A DNA stretch of 64,000 nt from Atopsyche davidsoni (Eukaryota > Arthropoda > Insecta > Trichoptera > Hydrobiosidae), in assembly GCA_022113835.1 (NCBI GenBank), contig JAILWY010000004.1:313501-377500 (forward strand), written 5' to 3'. The notes below the pieces were generated by a model, which did no database searches, was not told the origin of the DNA, and saw nothing but the letters and a program-made list of their open reading frames with translations. Position numbers and translations under genes: made by a program. Below are positions 1-11,600 of this stretch, piece by piece. Positions within the stretch are counted from its first letter, which is position 1; every line of letters starts with the position of its first letter.

Positions 1-596
1 ACCGAAGGTCACTGTCGGAAGAAAGCTGGGATTTATCGGGTAAAGGTCAGAGACCAGCGCCGACACGCGCCCACCTTATTGATCACCTCCGGAATAGAAA
101 AGTCACTTTGCCTCGTTACTCAATTAAATAACTGACTTCACGACGGAACGACGCGTCTTTTGTTTTCGTCCAAACATGACTTCGGACATCAAGTAACCTT
201 AAACAACAAATATATCTAAGCCAGACAAACTAATGTCAGGTATCTATATCTTAAATTAAAATTATATCGCAATGAGAGGCAGCGTGTTTTTGCAAAAAGA
301 TTATAAATCTTCATAAAATATCTGCTCTATTTAGAAGATGGGAGCTTGCTCCAGAGCCGAAGAGTAATATTAAGAAAGGAACAGAAACACATGTAGAGTA
401 TATATATATATCGCTGGGCGTCCGAAACAGATTCTGCGGTAGAAGTGAAATAACTCTATTTAAAATTAATATAAAATTTTATCGTTGTTTCGTGGTGTAG
501 GTCAATATAAATTAAATAAATATTTGAGAAATCCGTTCTTGTACTGATTATTAGTACATCTATATCTAAACGAAATGAATGTCAAGTAGTAGAAAT

Positions 597-732
597 ATGA
601 TTAAGTACATTTTTTTTTAAATATTGGAAAATGATTAAAGAAACTCTCAGAAAAATATCATCGTGATTTGTGTGGGATTTCTGAGAGTTTCTTTAATCAT
701 TTTTCAATATTTGAAAAAATGTACTTAATCAT
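597..732. repeat. Foldback (palindromic) element, copy A
   Basis: Two arms of about 55 nt (597-653 and 678-732) are imperfect inverted complements. The outer ends read ATGATTAAG and CTTAATCAT. The arms share AAACTCTCAG/CTGAGAGTTT with the elements at 43995-44154 and 47999-48261. The 24-nt loop keeps a short stretch (CGTGATTTGTGTGGGAT) that corresponds to the edge of the tRNA-like core in the 48 kb copy, so this copy looks like a core-deleted derivative. It is non-coding and most like a non-autonomous, MITE-like DNA element; the mobilising family is not known. Confidence 0.75.
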
Positions 733-2386
733 TATCAATCAATAAAACCTGTATAGGCAAAATCGTACTTCTTGTGAGACGGTCTTCACAAAAAATCAAT
801 AATATAGTAGAAATATGAGTCAAATTGGAGTCGATTACGAGTAAAGTTGATAAGTCGGGGGCTCCTCCGCCGGGAATCTCCCATATAAATACGTTTATGC
901 CTCAAATTACAATATATGTATTTGTAATAATAACTGCTATTTATATTTAATCGATATTTAACAAAAGTGAAATATGAAATGGATAAAAAAATCCAACAAT
1001 TTATATTTGTGAGCGCTTTCGATTTTCGTGGGCTTCTTCAGTTTGGTTATGAGAAGATTTTTGGACGTTTATACATTAAATTCAAATAAATACGAGAAAA
1101 GTTTTTTTTAGTAAAAACTCACAATTTTCATTGTTTTTTTATTATTATTATTATAAATATGGTGCTTCAACAGCTTAATAGATTTATTCAAAAAGTAATT
1201 AAAAATTTGAATAATTTTTTTTTTCATGCAAAAATCGACATTTCAATTAATTTTTCCGATAATGGTTCTAGTTGTATATTTAACTTTTAATGAACACAAA
1301 TAAATTGCTTTTACTGCACCAATTCGTTATTAATTTTATTCGAAAGGTTATTTCTTTGTACTTTCAAGGTTTACAAAATAATTAAATGTTTTTTTGGCAT
1401 TTGATTATTTAGTTGATAAAACCGTATTTTGTAAATGTTTTTTTAAATTATGTATGCGTGTTTATTAATTTATTGTGTTAATAAAATAATCCTCTGAAAG
1501 TAGGTCACGTGAGACTTCTTTGAATGAAGAAAAAATAGAATCACGTCAAAATACGTCATTAATTAAAGAAAAAGAGACTCCTCTCATAATAAATATTACA
1601 TTAAACATTTGATTTCAATAATCAAATTAACATGAGTTTTTTGTTGGCAATGGATTAATTAATTTGTGATTTGTAAACAAATATCACAATAGACATTGAT
1701 AAAATGCTTATGTATTTAACATCAATTAAACTTGTTTCTAGGATTATAATTTATAAAAAATATATACATTTATACCAATGAAGGTTAATGTTATTCAAAC
1801 CAAAAACTCTATTTAAAACATTCAAGTAAATGAAGAGGAGATTCCACTTCTAATGGTGTTTATGATAAAACTAGAAAGCAAAATACCTGTCGCAAGATGC
1901 CATTACATACACATGGGATGCCAAATTGACATTTTAAAGTTGGCTTGCAAGAGTAAAATTTCCATAAAATTAAATTTATTCAAAACAAAATTTGAATCGA
2001 AAGTCGAAATTTTCTAATCCGATGGTCGTAAAATATGCCATTTTAGGTGTTATTTTACAAAAGTGAAACTTCCGGCTTGGCGGCCCGCGTCTGTTCCCGG
2101 CAGAATTTCTATTTTTAAGTAAACTGCCAAATACACACGCTTTTAATTCTTCGCATTATGAATATAACCCACAAAAAATAGCCTCAAACCTCATCACTTT
2201 CCCTGTCAAACGAACGTCATATTTTGACAAAGTCATAAAAGTAAAAATAGGTGTCTAGAAAAAAGTAGAAATAAATGTGTAAAATCCTAAGTTTTTTTAA
2301 CATTTATTTTAAATGTCAATACTCAGTACGTCCAATACCCATCACGCTGTATATTTAAATTTTGTCAGTTATTAAAGATACATATT

Positions 2387-2388
<2 letters not shown>

Positions 2389-2461
<73 letters not shown>
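2389..2461. repeat. (TA)n microsatellite
   Basis: About 70 nt of uninterrupted TA dinucleotides, followed by a short (CA)n-like stretch. Collapsed or slipped length is likely in any assembly. Confidence 0.95.
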
Positions 2462-2464
<3 letters not shown>

Positions 2465-4031
2465 ACACACACATACATCATTGTTATAAAAATGACTATT
2501 ATTCAAACTGAACGGGAAGAGGTTTTTATTTTTCAAATTGATTATTGATATTTTTTGCGGAAACGAGCCATATGTTAAACGATGAAAGAAACCTTCGACT
2601 TTTTTCCAAGGCCAAGGCAGGCTTGGAACCCGCCTATTGTTATTACCGTTGTTTTTTTTTTAAATACTATTATGAGTAAAGCTTGCGAAAGTATAAAATA
2701 AGGATGTATTGAATAATCAGTAATCATCTTTGAGGAAACCATTTATCATGAAAACATTACAGTTTAAAAAAAATAATTTTTAATACAGAAAACATGTATT
2801 AAATTAACAATTTATATTAAAATTTATTGAATGGTTATGTATGATTATCTTATAATTGATAAATAACCTAACTCAACCAATGAGTATATAAATTAAATAA
2901 TAAAATTGCGTCTTTCGTTTGAAGAATTGTTAGAAGTGTCGTAATGATTTAAACTGAGCTTTCATGAAAATAACTTTCCAGAGCTTTGGCATTAAAAAAT
3001 ATCGGTAGCGGTAGTTGTAGCCCGCAAGGGGAAGTGACAAATTAGTAAAACATCTTGTGGTCTTTGGCCACTCTTGCTTGCTGTTTGTTGGATAAAACGA
3101 ATAGTTTTTTCAATAATGAGTTATCTACATGTTTAAAAATATAGTGATAAGTATAACGAAGCCAAGCACATCCGTAATTGTTTCTGAAAACTGAACGCAA
3201 CGGCTCGTTACGGGTAAAAATAAACCTGACAACCGATATCAAAGAATATTTCATCTGATAGAAACAAAATGTTTGTGTTGTTTATGTGATTACAATTATT
3301 CAAGAAAAAAAATGTGCATTTTAAATTGACCGTGTTTATTAAGTTATTACTATTGAATTACTCTGATTTCAAGAATAGCCGTCTTATTCATAGTCATGAA
3401 CTAAAACTTATTGTTTACTCACGACAACCTATGATGTTTTACGTCTGAAAAACCGACTTTCAAAATCCTTTCTCTTTTCAAAACAATTCACCTTGTCTTA
3501 GTTTTCAAAAACCTGAATCCGAAAAAAAATAACTTTTATATTCACGTATAAATATAAATATCCTAAGTAGGTTTCAAAATTTGACGACTCAGTTACAAAA
3601 CCCGATCTAAAAAATATATATTTACTAATATAAAGAAATAAATGCCAAAATAGATAAGAAAAATATGATATTTTTTTACAATATAAAGCTCTGTATTTTT
3701 TTCTCATTTGAATTTAAAACAAAGACCAATCTAAAATAATAATTTGCTTATAGGCGACAATAGCCGCCGAGTCGTCAGTCGCAAAGCTAAAAATAAATAA
3801 CTCATAATATTAAAGAAAAAAAAATGAGCAACTCCTTGCATTATAAAAAGTGAAATTTTCCATTTTCTTTATTTTTTTTGTTTTCATTATCAAATTTCTA
3901 TTTTTCTGTTTTCAAATGTTATTTGAAACTAGAGTAAGTAAAATGTAGACCCAAATTTTTTTTTACTTGTTAAAAATGAAATCCGGAGAGGGTTTTGTAA
4001 CTCGCCGGCTAATGTCGGACTGGGCCGCACC

Positions 4032-4113
4032 AAGATGGCCGCGGCCCTGAGTTGTGATTCTCGTCAAGGTTTCATATTGCATGTAATCAATTGATGATTT
4101 TGATTTTTTAGAT
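4032..4113 (+). promoter_or_regulatory. Probable 5' leader of the glycine-rich gene
   Basis: AAGATGGCCGC at 4032-4042 resembles a YY1/Pho-type core (CAAGATGGCGGC family) inside a small GC-rich patch. Just before the start codon, a T-rich tract ends in AG at 4110-4111, giving a possible 3' splice site two bases upstream of the ATG. The 5' UTR may therefore be interrupted by an intron. No TATA box is clear, and the transcription start cannot be placed. Confidence 0.35.
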
Positions 4114-7100
4114 ATGCGGTCAATATCGAGCTTCAGGCTAATATGTTTAGCGTCGGCTTTATTAATTTCCAATATTCAGGTGAGTTCAAACATTAGGATT
4201 TTATTTGAGAAATTTTTGAACCAAGTATTTTATTTGTGGCTCAAACTTTTTATCAGTCTATATTAATGCATATAGATCACTATATATCTATTTTTTTAGA
4301 AACAACAACTATGAACACGTACTGACAGACGTGTGCTCGTCATGTTGACTTTGATAAAACTATTTTCAAATATGAATCTTTAAAATTAATATAAAAAAAA
4401 GAAGCCTGAAATTTAAAAACTATTATAAATATCTCTTTTTGAATTGAATTTGAAAATTGAATTCTTTCAGGCTACGCCATTTTTCTTTGGGGGAGGAGAA
4501 GAATCAGGTTTCTCTAGGGTGAGTATTTTTTTACTAGGCACCGATAATCGAATGTCTCGACTCAATATGCATGGAATTTAATGAAATTTATCTGAATTAT
4601 ATATTTAAAAATGTACATGGCTAGTGCCATCTGTTGTCAAAAATAAACATGCATCGACAAATTAATCTCAACACTCATCAATAGATGGCAGTGCTGCTAC
4701 GACAAAGAACCGAGAAACCAAGTTCCAAGTTTGGCACTGGATTGTTAAAATAAATTGTTTTCATTTCATTTGCAATCGATTGTACAATATATAAATTGGA
4801 ATAAATTTTATTTTTTAATATACTTATTGTCTTTTTGACATTGAAATTTACTAATTGACTATGTGTCTTAAAGTACAAATGTATGTAGACGTATGTATGC
4901 ATACACGTGTTTAGATAGAGTTTCTACACAAATGGCCCAAAAAACGAGATATTCACTTCCAGGAAATCAATACTCTATTTTTCCATTTATCAATTTTTGA
5001 CCACTCATCTGCCAGTGCGCGGATCGGGAAGGGAAGGGAAGGGAAGGGAAGGGAAGAGAAGCGGCCGCGACTCCAATACAACAATCATCCTTGTTTTCGT
5101 GCGGGTCATTTGCGTATAAACAATATTCACTCGAGCTTCATATTTTGTAATTTTAATAGCGGATAAACTATCCAACTTTTTTAATAACTTTTTATGAAAC
5201 TAAAATAATAATTTTTTTTCAAATATTTTTTTCGTACTCGTGTTGTGAAATTGATTATTTGAAATAAAGATTGCACGTTGTGTGATTATCTCCAGCAAAA
5301 TGAAAAGGGCCCCATTCAGAACTTACTGAGCAAGTTGTTCGGGGGTGGAGAGGAGATGGACAGCTACTCGCACCCGGGATACGGAAACGGACCGAAGCCC
5401 GTGTACGGGGCGCCGGGGAGCGGAGGAGGAGGAGCAGGAGGAGGGGGAGGAGGAGCAGGAGGAGGAGCAGGAGGAGGAGGAGGCGGCTGGGGGCGGCCGG
5501 CCTCCGTGTATGGAGCCCCAGGCGGAGGGCGCCCGGCCTCCGTGTACGGGCCTCCCGGAGGAAGCGGCGGCTACGGAGGCATGTATTATTATTTATTCGT
5601 AGCAGTTCGATTCTTCCTTATTTCATTGACTTAATTTCTGATTCATCGTAACTGTTGGCTATCGAGCGCATCGATCAATGTGAATATATGTGGGCAACGG
5701 CCGGTGCTGGGCCGCGAGGCCGGGAAGCGAGGCTCGGAGGGATTATCAGGCTCGCTGGCTACGGTCGACGGTGCTACTCGTCACTAGTGCACTGTTTGTA
5801 TTGCAATATTAAATAACAAAAACGATTTATGTGTTTAACGTTGTCCCACACACTGCTAAAAAGCCAACATCGATTGACAACATTGCATAGAAAAATATGT
5901 CAAAGTAGTTTGGTTTATATTATATATTTAACAAAAGCTCAAAGAAAAGAAAAAAATATTTACGTCCCATGTGAATCGCCAAAAAAAATTAAAATAATTC
6001 ACTTGAGACTCAATTAAGCGTGCCCGATACCGAGTATCTCGATAGACTGACATCTTTCCAAATTGTAGATTTAGAGATGTTTGCCATTTGCAGGGTACGG
6101 TAACGGCGGAGGAGGAAGCTGGGGTGGAAACGGAGGGTACGGGAACGGAGGAGGCGGCGGGGGCGGAGCCGGGGGCGGGGGCTGGGGCGGGGGCGGGGGC
6201 GGGGGCGGGGGCGGGGGCGGGGGCGGAGGCGGCGGCGGGGACGGCGACGGAAGCGGAGGCGGCCTGAAAGGTCTGCTGAGCAAGCTCTTCGGAGGGGAAG
6301 ATAAGGACCAGGGGGGGCAAGAAGACGAAGGCGGGCTATTGGCGAAACTTTTTGGGGGTAAAGGTGGAAACCAGGAAGGAAATGATAACAACGTGGTAAG
6401 CTCTTTTAAACTTTATAGTCTCATTATAGACAGTAAAAATTAAAAGCCAAGATAAGATGATTTCGATCAAAATGATCGTAATGTCTTAGCCACATGCTAT
6501 TCATATCAATTGTTTAAATGTAGAGTAATAAATAATAAATCAGTCTTTCGTGGATCACAACGAGACTACTCGAAACGAACGCAGACATGACGATATCAGC
6601 ATAAACGTCGTCTGTTTTTCACTGGGCTCGGTGCTTTGGTCCGCGGTAGTTTTCCGTCCATTTGCTTCGTATCAAAAGAATTTTGTAAAATAAAGAACCT
6701 TGAGAATATTTAATAAAAAAAAAATTACTACTTTACTAATAAGGACGTCTTTCAGATCCACCACCTGCACACCTATGATGACATCCCCCAGCACCTAGAC
6801 CAGGGCTACTCCAACGGAGGGGTGAGTCTTTGTAAACATCCACGATATCAAATAAATATTCACAGTATATGCAACTTTTTTATTATCCTCTCCAGGGTAA
6901 TCAGCACTCATCGTACTACCCGGATTCTAACAATGATGGGCGCGGGGTAATTATAAACTTCTAATTACATCTTACCACCATACCATAGTATTATCTCAAC
7001 AAGTACCGGTCGAATAAATAATTAGAGTCTATATTGGTGTAATTATTTAAAAAATCATCAAGTCATTTCCAAGTGATTTTTTTTGTACAATAGTTAATTT

Positions 7101-8632
7101 GAATTTTATGTGATGTGTGAACACAATTTTAAAACTTTTTTTAAAATTAAATTTATACGTTTCCGTGGTTATTACAAGTGTTTCAATACGTGGGCTACTA
7201 TGATTAGTATCATATATTATTATTATTATTGATATCATAGATATTAAACCAATTCAATGTTACCCTATTTTTTTAATATGCACTAAACTAAACATAATAC
7301 GTATCCTAGATCATTTAAATCTGCAAGAATACTCGAGAATCGCATGCTCACCAAATTTTTTTTTCTCAATCACTATAATACAAAAATATAGTATTTATTA
7401 AAAATTTACTTCTTTTAAAATCAAATTCAGCTGAGTTAAATATCAAAACCTAAAAATTTACATTTCCATCCCGTGAGTTCATCGATAATACCTAAAAAGG
7501 TTTGAATACTAATAAAAAATGTACAATTGCAGTCGTACCCCGCGGCGCAGTACAGGCGGGGCGGAGGAGCCGGAGTAAGTCCATGTAATGCCCTTCATTA
7601 TTACCCTTAATCAAATCAGACCCAGAGAAACACAAACCGCGATCTTAACAATTCTCCCTTTACAAATATTTCAAAAGAAAGGTAGACACCCTTCTTGCTC
7701 TGAGCCAGGCCAGTTCCTCAACTAAGAGATAGATCTGACGTGAACCGAATAAGTCTGTTATAAAATAACACTCGCGCCCTGGGCAAAGACAATTTTTATT
7801 TGTCCCTTTCTCATGGGTTCATTAATTCATATTTATTTTAAACGCAATTAATTTTTTTGGAGCTTTACAAAAACTTTCAATAATCAAAATTCCTCGTATA
7901 AAGCTTCTCTTTTTTGTTACCTGTAAATTAAACATCTTGGACCTGTCAGGACGTGATGAGGCCGGAAGTTTCTTTAAACAGCTTTTATATATTTATCACT
8001 TGAGAATAAAAGCTTCTATTAAATATTAATGAAATACCCAAGATTAAGAAAATTTTATCTACCAATAACTGGTGTAGCAGCCAGGCTCCTGTATAATAAT
8101 TTTTGTAAGATGTTTATTTATAATAATTGTTTTTATTGTTATTTTAGAGAGAATTCACCGATAGCAGCAGCAGAAAGACTGGAATATCAAATGTCATTAA
8201 CACGGTAAGAATCTTACGTTAAAATTACTTAAACATTTATTTCTGCTCAGTTTTTTCTTTCACTACTTCAATAATTAATTTATTGTTCCATCTTTATTTA
8301 ATGAATTAGTTAACGAACCATGATGCCTCAAAAAAACTTCAAACTTCCATTTTTCAAAACTATGTACAAAAACAAATTTTACATTTAAAGACAATATCCA
8401 TAATGAAATATTATAATAAAAAGACATTAATTATATTCCGTTTAAGTATTATGTGTAAGTGAATATTTTAATCTAGTTATTTATAAATACTCAGATATTT
8501 ATATTTCACACGTAATATTAACACACATCATATTTTTAGGGTATTTTTCAGTTAGGAGAAGCCGTAAAAAATACATCAGAATATTTCAGAACTAGAGCCA
8601 GAAAAATTCAACAGGAGCGACTCGCCGAATAA
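4114..8632 (+). CDS. Secreted glycine-rich protein with LLSKLFGG and resilin-like YGAP motifs (9 exons)
   Basis: Coding exons by splice signals and phase: 4114-4179, 4471-4518, 5296-5578, 6094-6395, 6756-6821, 6896-6946, 7533-7574, 8148-8204, 8540-8632. They total 1008 nt, 335 residues. All introns are phase 0 except the third, which is phase 1 and appears to use a GC donor. Residues 1-22 form a signal peptide (hydrophobic core LICLASALLI); the mature chain probably begins near ATPFFFGGG. LLSKLFGG recurs near residues 48, 193 and, as LLAKLFGG, 214. VYGAP/VYGPP motifs at about 74, 109 and 121 resemble resilin-type elastic repeats. Polyglycine spans about 80-102 and 151-181. The C-terminal part (from about 234) is polar, ending in a charged probable helix (FRTRARKIQQERLAE). 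Inferred role: extracellular structural, cuticular, silk or adhesive protein. I do not recognise the exact family, and there is no chitin-binding RR consensus. The structure is well supported; the function is inferred. Confidence 0.85.
5026..5060 (+). repeat. (GGGAA)n pentanucleotide repeat in intron 2
   Basis: Six consecutive GGGAA units followed by a GAGAA variant, inside the second intron of the glycine-rich gene. Purine-only on this strand. Confidence 0.9.
6169..6226 (+). repeat. (GGGGGC)n coding repeat, polyglycine exon
   Basis: A near-perfect 6-nt repeat of GGGGGC encodes Gly-Gly in exon 4. The unit keeps the reading frame, so length changes alter only the number of glycines. Closely spaced G5 runs make G-quadruplex formation on this strand likely. 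The opposite strand reads as polyproline, which is a shadow and not a gene. Confidence 0.9.
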
Positions 8633-8633
8633 A
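8628..8633 (+). terminator. Poly(A) signal overlapping the stop codon
   Basis: AATAAA overlaps the TAA stop (8630-8632) of the glycine-rich gene. An ATTAAA at 8664-8669 is a second candidate. If the first is used, the 3' UTR would be only some 15-30 nt. Confidence 0.5.
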
Positions 8634-8639
8634 TATATT

Positions 8640-11600
8640 TTTTATGCAATAAGTTTTATATTTATTAAAAAGTTGAGAACTATTTTATTAAATATTCTAT
8701 TAATTATATATTAAATTCGTGCACTTTTGAAACTATGACACAATAATAATAAGATTTTTTAAGCTATAAAATTATTTTAAAATACTATTCGAAATAATGC
8801 GAGATATTTTTTTGTGCTCATAAGGTTTGTGTTTAGGAAATTTTTAAATATGTTTTTTTCAATTAACAAAGGGTTTATACTTTTATTGAAAGAATTTAAA
8901 TAGAATGACGGGAAAAATTCTCAATTCTCATTCATAACACGGGCGAGAATGTATTCTCACCCTCACTCCCGGCCATCGCGCCCTTGCTGGATAGGTACTT
9001 AATGACTTGCAAACATGTTTGGCTCAATACCCAACATTTATATTGTGAGCAGACATCGACTCGAACCGGAGTCTCAGAACGATGGTGCTTATTATTGATT
9101 ATGTTTAAATAATAAGCCTGCATGGGTTTCAATTTTCAATCCATTACAGACCGAAATCAGATGTTTATTTGCAACATGCTTACCATTAATTAAAATTGTA
9201 TTGAATGTTTCATTTATTTACCTTTTGAAAGTATGAAGTAAATGTGTTAAAAATAATTATTTTAATGCGAAGGTGATATATAAAATAAGTTTATTTATCT
9301 ATTTTTTTATATGTATATTATACATTTTAAAAGTAATTCGACTACTGGGAAATAAAAAATCACGAAATCGACATATTTAGTCATGTTGTGCTACTTTTAA
9401 GGAATATTTAACGCGGATGTGTTAACGCGATTGTGTTTTTTAAATTTAATTTAGATATAATCATTATTTAAATGCTTTAGACTACAAAATGAAAAACAAT
9501 TTTTCGAAAATATGCCTAAAAACGTAAAGTGAAAAGAGTTGTACGTTTTTCTTAAATAAAAAAAAAATTAATCTATATTTGGAATTGTAAAATATATTGT
9601 GAATATCAAATGTGCCGTATGAAAAATAAACAATTTAAAAAAAAACTTGCTTACCATTCTTAAGTAAAGAAAATCCATTTTTCCACGTCTCAACATTTTT
9701 TATTGGAGCTGTCGGCCCGCAAAACCTGCTCTGCAGGTGTGAATTATTGCTAATTTTAGAAAAATGGATTTTAAGAGTTCCCCTTATTAATTGAAAGAAA
9801 AACTCAGAGCTCTTGACAGCATCCATGGCGCAAAACCTTCCCCAGCCACACTGCGCGATTATTAGATACATAACATATTTAAAATTATTCCAAGAGTATT
9901 ATAGTAAAATAGAAATATTAGAGATATATTAGATAAATATTAGATAAAATATTAGATAAATAATATAATAGTAAAATATAAATATTAAACAAGAGTTTAA
10001 AAAGAACTCTTCGAACATGGAATCATAGCTATTGCATTTTAGCGCAGTTTCACTACAATGGTAACTTGAAACAATTACAAAACATGGCTTATGAGAATTG
10101 TTGGTTTGAATCCTCACTAAGGCCAACAGTTATTTTTAATTTCTACAGATGGTGTCACAATATTTATTTATTAACGATAAACACTAAAAATTTCAGTTTA
10201 CACTTAACGTTTTTAAAATTTGTAACAGTTTTCACACAACTTAAATAGTGTATTTTTATTTCAGTCAAACAAATTGAGGCATACCACCATGGGAAATTAG
10301 GGTTTATGTCTGCTTAAAATTACAAACATTCACTACAGAAAGAAAAAAATTCTGAGATTTTTTTATTCGACTAGATTGGTTTTACAAAGTCATGAGTAAG
10401 GACGATTTAAGCACCTTTATGTTTTTTTTTTTTTAGTAATATGTATTTTTTTGGCTATTATTGAATGAAATACTTTATAATACAAACTTATAAAAATAAT
10501 GGGCACTTTTGATACAAAAATACTAGCACCATCTGTGTTGTTATACTCAAAGCTATTGCTTTATCAATCAAGACGTTTGTATTATTTATAAGTAACAATG
10601 AAATAGCACAGATGGACCTTACGTTATGCACACTATATAATAAATATGTTTTTTTTAACTTTAATATTAATGATTTTTTTTGTCAAAAATATTCAATACT
10701 TATAATTTTCCTTTTTTAGATATTGTTAAAATGTCTCCTCATTAATTATTTATGTTTATATTTAGATAATTAATAATATAAGACTAAAAAAAGCACATCC
10801 CAGAAGTTACGCCTTATGAGTATTAAAAGTGTTATTAAGAACAAAATAACTAATTTAGTAGTCATACAAATTTATGATAAATAACAATAACAAAGAAATA
10901 AGATTGTGATTTTCTTACACGAAAAAAATATATTTATTGCAACTACAACGTAAAGATATTGGTGTTGAAAAAATATTGACAATTTAAAATATTCATGCTA
11001 TTTAGCATGAATAAAAGCTTTTCATCATTTTTTAAAAATAAAATTCATGTTCAACAGCATAATAAAAAGCTAAGTATTTTTTTTTTCCATGATTAAAATT
11101 TAGAAATATTTCTTGTTTAAAATGAGTGATAAAAGGAGGAAATATTTTAAGTTTTATCTACTTTGAGGTTAAGAAATAGAACATCATTTTTCTTAGGCTA
11201 TATGATAGTCGAAAGTTGTATAAAAGCTTTTAAACATGATGATAATTACTGTTTAATATTTATTTGATAACGGTTGAATTTTAGACGTATGTAAATGTAA
11301 ACGCCGAGGTTCTCGGTTAAAAGGCTGCCGTTTTACTCCAAGCAGCGCGGATCTGGAGTGGTTCCCCAATTCTAGAATGTTCAGGAGGTTTTGTGAATGC
11401 ACCACTCCATCCCTTGGCATAAAAGCCTTCGACTAAAGCCTCTTTACGGGCGTACAGCCGCGAGAAAAACTCGCGGCTATCGGAAATACACACCCAGCTG
11501 AAAATGATAAATGTACGAAAGTCACTGAAAGTTTGTCGCCGAAATTACTGGAATAATTTCAACAGAAAATATTTCAAAAGCTTCACCAGTAAAAAGATAA

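Larger units (their letters stand above)
1..4110. other. Gene-free upstream region
   Basis: I see no convincing exon here. The stretch is A+T-rich with many homopolymer runs. It holds a foldback element (597-732), a long (TA)n tract (2389-2461) and a short GC-rich patch near 2075-2105. Open frames of about 70 codons near 3.0-3.7 kb on the minus strand lack splice signals and have A+T-driven composition, so I do not call them. The last 200 bases are probably promoter or 5' leader of the gene that starts at 4114. Confidence 0.6.

Noticed and set aside
5345..5602. Second open frame on + over the glycine exon, rich in Glu
   Set aside because: It is a frame-shifted reading of GGAGGAG repeats; the Gly frame has matching splice phase on both sides.
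5583..6093. GT donor at 5583 as the end of exon 3
   Set aside because: Joining it to the acceptor at 6093 gives a premature stop (TAA) after two codons; the GC donor at 5579 keeps the frame.
5928..6391. Proline- or alanine-rich open frames on the minus strand
   Set aside because: They are antisense shadows of the G-rich polyglycine exon.
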